DNA from: an uncultured Eubacteriales bacterium
GTDB taxonomy: Bacteria > Bacillota > Clostridia > Lachnospirales > Lachnospiraceae
DNA length: 28,983 nucleotides
Assembly: GCA_900548855.1 (NCBI GenBank)
Contig: URMF01000044.1
Span: 1 to 28,983 of the forward strand
Direction: 5' to 3'
Position numbers and translations under genes: made by a program. A model generated the notes under the pieces. It searched no databases and was not told where the DNA came from. It saw nothing but the letters and a program-made list of their open reading frames with translations. Below are positions 16,939 through 23,518 of the stretch, piece after piece; position 1 is the first letter of the stretch; each line of letters begins with the position of its first letter.

Positions 16939-17661
16939 TTACCTGTCCCCCTTTGTCCCGCTGCTTAACCGGTATCCGATTCCCCACACCGTTTCAATAT
17001 AATCATGACCTGTAGCCTTTTTTAATTTGCTCCTCAGATTACTCACATGTACATTAATGGTATTATCCTCATAATAATAGGTTTGCTGCCATACCGACTC
17101 ATACAAATTCGCTTTTGTAAATGTCTTTGTGGGGTGCTCCAAAAAAAGCTTAAGCAGCTGCATTTCTTTTGAAGTAAGAGCAATATCTTTACCCTGGTAT
17201 TCCACCCGGTGTTCCGCCAAATCCATCCGCAGCTTGCCACAAACCAAAACATCTTTCTCTCCATCCGCATTTTGCTTTTTTGCTTTTCCGGACACACCGC
17301 TTCGCCGCAGAACCACTTCCATCCGTACTAACACTTCATCCAAATCAAAGGGCTTCAATATATAATCATCTGCCCCCATGCGAAGCATTTCCAGCCGGGT
17401 TTCCCTATCAGACTTAGCAGACAGACAGATAACTGGTGTGTCCGCATGGGTTCGGAGCTCTTCAATGAGACTATCCCCACTCTTATAGGGCAGCATTAAA
17501 TCCATTAGGATAATACTGTATTCTTTATTCCGCAAAAGACAGGATGCCTTCCGCCCATCATAGGCGCACTCCGCCTCATAGCCGTGTTCGTTGAGAAATG
17601 TTACCAACATATCACTTATCTCTTTATAATCCTCCACAATTAAGACGGTTCCTTTGTTCAT
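16939..17661 (-). CDS. OmpR/PhoB-type response regulator
   Basis: I choose the ATG at 17661 (MNKGTVLIVEDYKEISDM), because GGAGG stands just upstream of it and the two ATGs at 17676 and 17673 have no such site. The 240-residue protein has a receiver domain with Glu10-Asp11, phospho-acceptor Asp54 in ILMDLMLP, Ser81 and Lys103. A C-terminal winged helix follows, with NTINVHVSNLRSKL and TVWGIGYRL. It is the first gene of a regulator/kinase pair that leads into the ABC transporter genes. It likely controls that transporter through the repeats at 15971-16001. Confidence 0.93.
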   Translation of the reverse strand: MNKGTVLIVEDYKEISDMLVTFLNEHGYEAECAYDGRKASCLLRNKEYSIILMDLMLPYKSGDSLIEELRTHADTPVICLSAKSDRETRLEMLRMGADDYILKPFDLDEVLVRMEVVLRRSGVSGKAKKQNADGEKDVLVCGKLRMDLAEHRVEYQGKDIALTSKEMQLLKLFLEHPTKTFTKANLYESVWQQTYYYEDNTINVHVSNLRSKLKKATGHDYIETVWGIGYRLSSGTKGDR

Positions 17662-17703
17662 TCTGTCCTCCATCATACAATCTAACCAATGGCTTCTGCA
17701 TTT

Positions 17704-17732
17704 ATCCTATCAAAATTGCGAAAAATCGTCAA
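17704..17732 (-). promoter_or_regulatory. Promoter of the OmpR-type regulator/kinase operon
   Basis: On the minus strand TTGACG (17732-17727) and TAGGAT (17709-17704) are 17 bases apart. The spacer contains the octamer TTGCGAAA on the plus strand (17716-17723), which also occurs three times in front of sodA. Confidence 0.65.
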
Positions 17733-17794
17733 ATCGACAGCGTTTTAAGACAGTTTTCCCTCATTCATAATATTCTTTATCTTCTCTATAACTC

Positions 17795-17824
17795 AAAAAA
17801 GGCCGCTCACCATATAACGACCTT
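17795..17824 (-). terminator. Rho-independent terminator of the M20 amidohydrolase gene
   Basis: On the minus strand a 7-bp stem (17824-17818 with 17805-17799, one G-U pair) is followed by a run of six T. It lies 35 bases after the amidohydrolase stop. Confidence 0.8.
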
Positions 17825-17859
17825 TCCGGATAGTTTCCAACAGGATGTCTTTACTTTAT

Positions 17860-19032
17860 TTATTGATGTTCTTCCAGCCAACGGACCGCACAGTGCGCCA
17901 AACAAGCGGAGCCGATTGGACAGACGTCCTCATTAAACCGAACCTTCGGATTGTGTGCTGGAGCATCCCCCCGCTCATCCATATATCCTGCCGAAAGATA
18001 CATAAATACGCTGGGAACTTTCTCCGCAATCGTTGCAAAATCCTCAGAAGCACTGGCTGACGTGTCGGGAACAGGAGTCAGTCCGGGAATCGGTAGTTCT
18101 TCCATATAACCTACCATCTCATTCGTCATAGCAGAATCACATACTAGCGGTGGCACCTCAGAAATCATCTCAATCTCCGCTAATCCCCCAAATACTTCCG
18201 TGGTCTTGTGAACAACCTCCTTCAGCCGCCGGACCAGTTTCTCACGGCTGGTGCTGTCATTGGTGCGCAAGGTTCCCTGGAGGACAGCAGTATCAGGGAT
18301 TATGTTGGGTGCTGAACCTGCGGAAAAATTGCCAATGGTCAGCACACAGGCTTTGCTGGGGTCTGCTTCCCGAGCAATCAGCGATTCCAAGCCAAGATAA
18401 ATATGGACACCGATATTGATTGGGTCGATGGAACTGTGCGGATATGCGCCGTGGGCACCCCGCCCATGAATTGTGATTCGAAAACCATCCACAGAATACA
18501 TCATGGTTCCGCCGCTGTTGTACATGAACAAGCCCACGGGCATCCTGCCGGAACTAACATGATAGGCCAGGGCTGCATCCACACCCTCCAGTATTCCATT
18601 TGCTATCATATCTTTGGCACCCTCAAAGGTTTCTTCCGCAGACTGGAACATAAATCGAACCCTGCCAGACAACATGGATTCATTTTCTTTTAACATCTTT
18701 GCCGCTGTCAGAAGCATGGCCGTATGGAAATCGTGTCCGCAGGCATGAGCCGCCTTGCCGGTTGGGCAGGCAAAAGGTTCGCCGCTTTCCTCTGGCATGG
18801 GCAGCGCATCCATATCTGCTCGGAGCAGGATTGTCCTGCCCCCTTCCTGACCCAATTCTGCAGTCACTCCATGCCCGCAGGGATGTGCATCCAATCCATA
18901 TCCTCTCAACTGTTCCATAACATAGTTTTGTCCTTTTGGCATATGAAGACCCACTTCTGCGTTGCTGTGCAGCCAGCGGCGATGGGAAACAGTTTCCTCA
19001 CGCAGTTCCAGTGCCCGTTTATAAAAATCCAT
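17860..19032 (-). CDS. M20-family amidohydrolase (hippurate / N-acyl-amino-acid hydrolase type)
   Basis: The 390-residue enzyme should hydrolyse an N-acyl amino acid or similar amide using two metal ions. Visible metal ligands and catalytic residues are Cys98, His100 and His103 in ACGHDFHT, Glu133-Glu134 in QSAEETFEGA, His158 in AYHV and His360 in PAHNP, with RADMDALPM at 71-79. The dimerisation-domain motif GRGAHGAYPH (190-199) is present. The cysteine ligand pattern is that of the IAA-amino-acid/hippurate hydrolase branch. The ATG follows AAGGAGG. It is a single gene with a clear terminator. Its codon use and GC content look higher than in the AT-rich genes at 19373-23087. Confidence 0.92.
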   Translation of the reverse strand: MDFYKRALELREETVSHRRWLHSNAEVGLHMPKGQNYVMEQLRGYGLDAHPCGHGVTAELGQEGGRTILLRADMDALPMPEESGEPFACPTGKAAHACGHDFHTAMLLTAAKMLKENESMLSGRVRFMFQSAEETFEGAKDMIANGILEGVDAALAYHVSSGRMPVGLFMYNSGGTMMYSVDGFRITIHGRGAHGAYPHSSIDPINIGVHIYLGLESLIAREADPSKACVLTIGNFSAGSAPNIIPDTAVLQGTLRTNDSTSREKLVRRLKEVVHKTTEVFGGLAEIEMISEVPPLVCDSAMTNEMVGYMEELPIPGLTPVPDTSASASEDFATIAEKVPSVFMYLSAGYMDERGDAPAHNPKVRFNEDVCPIGSACLAHCAVRWLEEHQ

Positions 19033-19372
19033 AATCGTACCTCCTTAATTTTTTTCTCTATCTTCATGAGCATAATATACAATCATTATTATCTACTCCG
19101 TTAAGATTTCTGATTCATTTATAACACCTTTTTAGCATCTCAATATCCTAATATTATCTCCCACAAATTCCAGCCTACTCTTCAATAGTATGACAAACCA
19201 TAGAAAAAAACAAAACCCCCTAAAAATGTATTCGATATTGTACTTTACACCTTTCATAACTTACAAAATCGTCAAACTTGCTTTACAACCAGTGCATCTG
19301 CTTTAGGCTTTCCCACTCCAACAAAACAAGGCATAAAATAATCTTCCTATATTTCAAACAGTACCTTCTCAC
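19033..19372. other. Gene-free stretch between the ACT gene and the amidohydrolase
   Basis: AT-rich DNA. A weak minus-strand promoter for the amidohydrolase is possible (TTAACG at 19104-19099 with TGTATA or TATATT near 19079-19074). No convincing terminator for the ACT gene was seen, and no RNA gene was recognised. Confidence 0.5.
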
Positions 19373-19738
19373 TCACACAATTCGATAACCAGCATCGGCC
19401 AGAAGCTGTAGCGCCTCAAAAATTTTTTCTTCCTTAACAAATACATAATCCGTATTATATGTAGATATTACAAATATTCCTATGTTGTTTTCAGCCAGCA
19501 AAGTAGTTATTTTAGAGAGAACTCCAATTAATGAAAAATCTAAAATCCCCTGAATTCTAAATGCTTTCCAGCCATCTTCCTGTTCCATAACATTGTCTGG
19601 GACATTTTCCGTACGGCAAACCAATGATTTTTCTTCATCCGTTTTTCCTATAAAATAATACGCATCATCCATATTTACCAGCGTATAGTCTTTTACCTTA
19701 CATACTGTAAAATCATAATCTATTTTCTTTATTTCCAT
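19373..19738 (-). CDS. Small ACT-domain protein
   Basis: The 121-residue protein begins MEIKKIDYDFTVCKV and ends LADAGYRIV. It resembles the small two-ACT-fold proteins of clostridia, with FRIQGILDFSLIGVLSKITTLLAENNIGIFVIS as the core of the second ACT unit. ACT folds bind amino acids, so a ligand-sensing or regulatory role is likely, but the partner is unknown. I choose the ATG at 19738, because AAGGGA stands eight to nine bases upstream. A GTG at 19783 would overlap the truncated upstream gene and add fifteen residues that do not look like the family. It follows the truncated PEBP-like gene by 26 bases. Confidence 0.85.
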   Translation of the reverse strand: MEIKKIDYDFTVCKVKDYTLVNMDDAYYFIGKTDEEKSLVCRTENVPDNVMEQEDGWKAFRIQGILDFSLIGVLSKITTLLAENNIGIFVISTYNTDYVFVKEEKIFEALQLLADAGYRIV

Positions 19739-19764
19739 CTCTTTTTCCCTTATCAAATCTAAAT

Positions 19765-20100
19765 TCACCTGTAATCTCTCCACTTTGCAAAAGCAATTCC
19801 CTGTTTTGCATTTTCAAGCGAGCTAACACATTTTCCTGCCGGAATAGCTTTTCCAATTACCTTTGCTGCTGGTATGTTCCAAATAATCCAATGCGTAAAT
19901 TCTTTTATCGGATGACTCAAATCTTCCAAAGTGATTGCAATAGTTTTAGCGCTCGGCGAAAGATTTTTTATGACAAACTCAGGCGAAACATCTTGACCAT
20001 ATCCTGTATGCTCAAGAAGAAATATACCCTCAGCATTTATTCCTCTACATTCAAATTCCAGAAGCTTATTATTTCCCAATTTTATTACATTCCTTTCCAT
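19765..20100 (-). pseudogene. C-terminally truncated PEBP/YbhB-like protein gene
   Basis: The frame from an ATG at 20100 (GGAAG upstream) gives 111 residues, with the family landmarks SPEFVIKNLSPSAKTIAITLEDL and FTHWIIWNIPA. Bacterial PEBP/YbhB proteins usually run to 150 or more residues and end with a GPxPPxGxHRYFF block. Here the frame stops soon after NAKQGIAFAK, and that whole C-terminal block is absent. The next bases lead straight into the ACT gene, so a deletion or recombination has probably removed the end. It could still make a short protein; I think it more likely a decayed gene whose promoter now drives the ACT gene. Confidence 0.7.
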
Positions 20101-20155
20101 TAGCACTTCCATTTTGAGGAAATAGCTCTATATTCAGTCATATTACTATATCGGT

Positions 20156-20171
20156 TTTAACAATTGTTAAA
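20156..20171. repeat. 16-bp perfect palindrome in a leader region
   Basis: TTTAACAATTGTTAAA is fully self-complementary and lies between the -10 at 20225 and the truncated PEBP-like start. It could be a repressor site or a small RNA hairpin. Confidence 0.5.
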
Positions 20172-20224
20172 TTCAATTTCGACCCAACAAATCTTATCAT
20201 TTTTGTAAAACTCTCTTTTCACAC

Positions 20225-20252
20225 ATTATATCACAAGGGCGTATATTCTCAA
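20225..20252 (-). promoter_or_regulatory. Promoter of the PEBP-like/ACT unit
   Basis: On the minus strand TTGAGA (20252-20247) and TATAAT (20230-20225) are 16 bases apart. The first start codon is about 125 bases downstream of the -10. Confidence 0.7.
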
Positions 20253-20345
20253 TAAACTCCTGCTTCTTTCTCGTTAAGTGTTCATACTATACCATCTACA
20301 AAATATTACCACAATCAACAAAGCACAGACCTCATACTTTAATCG

Positions 20346-21152
20346 TCAAGCATCCTTCAACCAATTCTTCACAATACTCTGAAATAATTCCGGCTGTTCT
20401 ATCTGCAAATTATGCCCTGCTTTGTTTAAAGCACAATAAGTAGCATTCGGATATTTCTCTAGTAATTTAAATTGATCCTTGTATCCCACTTCCGTATCCT
20501 GCTTGCCAACTACAATCAGACAAGGCTTCATAAACGGAACATCCAATGCATCCACATCAAATGAAAATGCTCCATCCAAGACATAATCCAGGAAATGTCT
20601 GTCCTGCATTTCAATAGCCGGTAAAATATCTCTTTCATACAATTTCCAAACTGGTTCTGTCAGCACCACATTCATATATGTAAAACTATTATATTGTTCT
20701 TCTGATAAAGTCTGTAAAAATGTCTCATCCCACTCCATTACACACAAGGATTCTACTTGTCCATTTCTACATCCCGGATACACCAAAGGACATAGCAGTA
20801 TTAAAGATTTTACCATTGACCGATACTTATTGACAAAACCTCTTGCCAAATATCCACCGTAGGATTCACCAGCTAGTATTACTTCATCACCTATTACATC
20901 TTTCACAAAATAATATAGTGCATCTAACATATCATCAGATGTCTTTATATCTTTACCAGCAACAGAATTTCCCATACCCGGCAGATCTATATAAATACGC
21001 TTATAACATATTGACAGATCTTCAAAAACAGGCTCAAAACATCCAGACATAATCCGTCTGTCCATCCCCCATCCATGAAGGAATAACATAGGCGTACCCT
21101 GTCCTATAATTTCATATTCAATTATAGTGCCATCAAGTTTATATTTGTCCAT
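20346..21152 (-). CDS. Alpha/beta-hydrolase fold protein
   Basis: The 268-residue protein has the HGWG oxyanion-side motif at 26-29, nucleophile elbow GESYGG with Ser97, acid candidate Asp219 in VVGKQDTEV and His247 in NKAGHNLQIEQPE, followed by the usual C-terminal helix. It belongs to the broad hydrolase/esterase group, and the substrate cannot be read from sequence. It starts 14 bases after the GNAT gene stop and shares that gene's transcript. No signal peptide is present, so it is cytoplasmic. Confidence 0.9.
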   Translation of the reverse strand: MDKYKLDGTIIEYEIIGQGTPMLFLHGWGMDRRIMSGCFEPVFEDLSICYKRIYIDLPGMGNSVAGKDIKTSDDMLDALYYFVKDVIGDEVILAGESYGGYLARGFVNKYRSMVKSLILLCPLVYPGCRNGQVESLCVMEWDETFLQTLSEEQYNSFTYMNVVLTEPVWKLYERDILPAIEMQDRHFLDYVLDGAFSFDVDALDVPFMKPCLIVVGKQDTEVGYKDQFKLLEKYPNATYCALNKAGHNLQIEQPELFQSIVKNWLKDA

Positions 21153-21166
21153 ATAACTCTACTTCC

Positions 21167-21634
21167 TTATCTCAATACAATTTTCATATTATGATATTTT
21201 GCTTTGACATCCTCAAAACCAACGGATTTATAAAGTGGATATCCATCCTCCGTTGATTTTAATTCAATAACGCTCACATCCTGTGCTGCAGCATCCTCCA
21301 ACATCATTGTCATAAGTTTCTTTGCGTAACCCTGACCACGACATTCCGGCTTCGTATAAACATTTAAAACGGTTCCCGTTTTTCCCGTAATAAATGATGG
21401 GCTCATCGGTTTTTCCACTATCAGCAAAAATGCGCACGAAACAATATCATCCTCGTCCCTTGCAACATACACCAACAAATCCTTGTTTATATGTTTTTCA
21501 TAATAGACCGGCAACGATGCTTTTATCAAATACAAATCGTTGTCTATAATCGTTCCTAAATCCTCTTGCAGGTATGCAATTCGCAAATTTGTCAATGCAC
21601 TTATATCTTGTATATCTGCTTTTCCAAATGTCAT
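21167..21634 (-). CDS. GNAT-family N-acetyltransferase
   Basis: I choose the ATG at 21634 (MTFGKADIQDISALTN), because GGGAGG stands in perfect position upstream; an earlier in-frame ATG at 21691 has weaker signals and would overlap the leader. The 155-residue protein has the acetyl-CoA-binding motif with CRGQGYAKKLM, preceded by the strand TVLNVYTKPE, and ends with the usual YKSVGFEDV element. It transfers an acetyl group from acetyl-CoA to an unknown amine. It is the first gene of a two-gene unit with the alpha/beta hydrolase. Confidence 0.9.
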   Translation of the reverse strand: MTFGKADIQDISALTNLRIAYLQEDLGTIIDNDLYLIKASLPVYYEKHINKDLLVYVARDEDDIVSCAFLLIVEKPMSPSFITGKTGTVLNVYTKPECRGQGYAKKLMTMMLEDAAAQDVSVIELKSTEDGYPLYKSVGFEDVKAKYHNMKIVLR

Positions 21635-21699
21635 TGTTATCCTCCCTAAATTCTTGTCTGTATTCCTGAAAGTTTCCTTTCTATTAATCACTTATTGAG

Positions 21700-21729
21700 A
21701 TTATATTTTGTCCCTGTAACCAAACACAA
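21700..21729 (-). promoter_or_regulatory. Promoter of the GNAT/hydrolase unit
   Basis: On the minus strand TTGTGT (21729-21724) and TATAAT (21705-21700) are 18 bases apart. The leader to the start at 21634 is about 60 bases. Confidence 0.55.
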
Positions 21730-21794
21730 AAATGGTATTCTGATACTAATTTCACAGCAAACAAAGGTTGCCAAATAGGACAATAACACAGTAC

Positions 21795-21971
21795 CTAATA
21801 AGAACAATTAAACTTATCAGCGATATATGCCATTATTGACATTAAAACTATTGTTCCAAACAGAAACGGAATAAACAATCTTTTTACTCTTTCAATAATA
21901 TATTCCTTACTTGCCCTCTTTTGCAGTGCAAACTTCGTACTTATCCCTGCCAACACAAATAGTAAAGGCAT
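21795..21971 (-). pseudogene. Remnant of a membrane acyltransferase (acyltransferase 3 family)
   Basis: The minus frame ending at the TAG at 21795-21797 encodes 58 residues from an internal ATG. It contains MPLLFVLAGISTKFALQKR, then ERVKRLFIPFLFGTIVL, which is the typical first-helices region of acyltransferase-3 proteins. The real family is about 330-400 residues. Here a stop lies five codons upstream of the ATG and another follows directly after the second helix, so both ends are missing. It has no ribosome binding site and is a fossil. Confidence 0.7.
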
Positions 21972-22057
21972 AAAATAGGAACTAAAATGCTACTTATGTG
22001 GTGCAAATCGTTGATTTTACGTGGTGTTTTTTTAATGAATTTACTGTTTTTTAATGG

Positions 22058-22106
22058 AATATAATATGGTTTGAAATTTTTTGGGGTCAAACCGAGGCGA
22101 GTCCTC
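22058..22106. repeat. Dispersed repeat, copy A
   Basis: AATATAATA, then a GTTTTG-like hexamer, AATTTTTT and a GGTC...CGAGG block recur in the same order at 28672-28720. This copy adjoins the acyltransferase remnant and lies downstream of the HExxH protein gene. Confidence 0.5.
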
Positions 22107-22220
22107 ATATTTTAAATTGCTTTACCTCATCCTTTATCCATACTATTCACTTTTTTTCTCCAAGAAGCTCTCTTGCAAAGATGTAATCTTGCTTGCATAT
22201 TGTTCTCTCCTCACATTCAT

Positions 22221-23087
22221 CTATCCCTGTATTACAATCTCTTTTTCACTATCTATACGTCTCGATATATACCGAATAATCCTATCTATAATACAATTAT
22301 TCCTATGCTGATACAAGTTGCCAAGCATATCGATTTTCAGATTTACCCATCCATCAATTAATTCAGTATTTGATTGATTATATTTCAGTTTATATGCCTT
22401 ATTTGTCTCCAACACAGATATAGCCTCGCTCGCCCATGCACGCAGTTCGGTACTGATATAAGTTTCCTGACTCATATTATAATTTTTATCTAATTGTTCT
22501 TCACCCGAAATAAAGTCATGGGCATGCGACAATTCATGACAAATATTAGACAAAAGACTGCTGAGCACTTCACAATCTCCGTTTTCCTTTGCACAGAGTA
22601 TTTCTGGGATTATAGAACTACGAAAAGATAAAGTCTTTGTTTTAGCTTCATAACTTGATGTATCAGCATTAAGATCAAGTGAAATCTTCTCATCCCTTTT
22701 ATTAAGCCATAGAATAAGCTCTTTACATGTACCTTCCGGAATGATTTCGGCAATAGCCCTTAAAAGTTTCCCATTATCCCCATCCAATTTTCTTTGCACA
22801 ACAGGAGTGGAATGGCTTTCTGCACAAGGAAATCCATTCCTATGCCCTAGCATATCACCAATATCCGATTCATATTTTAAATATTTTTTTAGCTGAAATC
22901 GAATATCAATATATGAGTTCTGTGAATCAGTCCTAGCATCTGGCTGCACAATCTTACCCATGCGGTAATTCATCCGCACATCATCCATGTGTTGTCCTGT
23001 CCTATCGGATGTACCTGTAGTATTCCGATCTCTTTTTTCTCCCTCTAACATCTCTTCTTGATTTTTAATCCGAATTTCTTGATGCAT
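22221..23087 (-). CDS. Orphan HExxH metallopeptidase-like protein with toxin-leader-like N-terminus
   Basis: The 288-residue protein has a zincin motif NICHELSHAHDFISGEEQ with His184, Glu185 and His188, then Asp191, and a possible third ligand Glu214 in STELRAWASE. The N-terminal 100 residues are hydrophilic and carry TGQHMDDVRMNYRMGKIVQPDA followed by PVVQRKLDGDNGK. This recalls, in a degraded form, the MDDVxVHY and VVQR segments of eCIS-core (DUF4157) and related polymorphic-toxin leaders. There is no signal peptide or membrane helix. The product may be an effector or toxin protease, but no immunity or delivery gene is recognisable nearby. GGGGG is 11 bases before the ATG, a rather long spacing. 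The family call is tentative; the motif itself is clear. Confidence 0.6.
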   Translation of the reverse strand: MHQEIRIKNQEEMLEGEKRDRNTTGTSDRTGQHMDDVRMNYRMGKIVQPDARTDSQNSYIDIRFQLKKYLKYESDIGDMLGHRNGFPCAESHSTPVVQRKLDGDNGKLLRAIAEIIPEGTCKELILWLNKRDEKISLDLNADTSSYEAKTKTLSFRSSIIPEILCAKENGDCEVLSSLLSNICHELSHAHDFISGEEQLDKNYNMSQETYISTELRAWASEAISVLETNKAYKLKYNQSNTELIDGWVNLKIDMLGNLYQHRNNCIIDRIIRYISRRIDSEKEIVIQG

Positions 23088-23518
23088 ACTCTATCAGTCC
23101 CCCATTCACACTACACATTCTGACAAGCATAAGTAAGCATTACCTATATGTTCACTATATCATATTAGCCATGCTATTTCTACCAACTTTAATAACTGAT
23201 TGTCTTTAAATGTCCGCTAGTTTCTCTGTTCATTTCCATACTTTTCCACCACCCTGCAAGAAGCCTGCTGTTTCATAGCGGATACTTTCTTCTTTTGATT
23301 GTTTTAAGCAACAAATTAGGAGATGTGAAATTCATCACATCTCCCGGAATACTGGTTCTTATTCAATTCTATAATATATCATTGCTATATAACCTCTCCA
23401 CAATTATAAAAAAATACCCCCAATAATTAATTATATATAACTCCGCACACAGAATCAGCTATATTCATATCAAAAAATTTCTCCTCTAAATAAATATTTT
23501 GCTATTGATAGTAAGTAA
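23088..23518. other. Gene-free stretch between HExxH and LRR genes, with a hairpin
   Basis: A 10-bp stem pairs 23319-23328 with 23335-23344. It has no U-tract on the plus strand and only TAATTTG on the minus strand, so it is a doubtful terminator for the LRR gene. The same motif recurs in reduced form at 25801-25820. The rest is AT-rich, with no recognisable gene. Confidence 0.5.

Noticed and set aside
19272..19334. A 20-codon minus-strand ORF (MPCFVGVGKPKADALVVKQV) after the ACT gene
   Set aside because: AGGAAG is in place, but there is no promoter, no family resemblance and no length beyond chance; it could equally be a gene fragment.
21997..22010. GTGGTGCAAATC-like words here, at about 25885 and at about 26425, considered as insertion-element ends
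   Set aside because: Only about ten bases are shared, one copy lies inside a coding sequence, and no inverted partner or transposase was found.
22127..22198. A 23-codon minus-strand ORF (MQARLHLCKRASWRKK...) with a GAGGAG site just after the HExxH gene, considered as an immunity or partner gene
   Set aside because: It is very short, its composition looks random, and it lies next to repeat and decayed DNA. Only the ribosome-binding-like site supports it.
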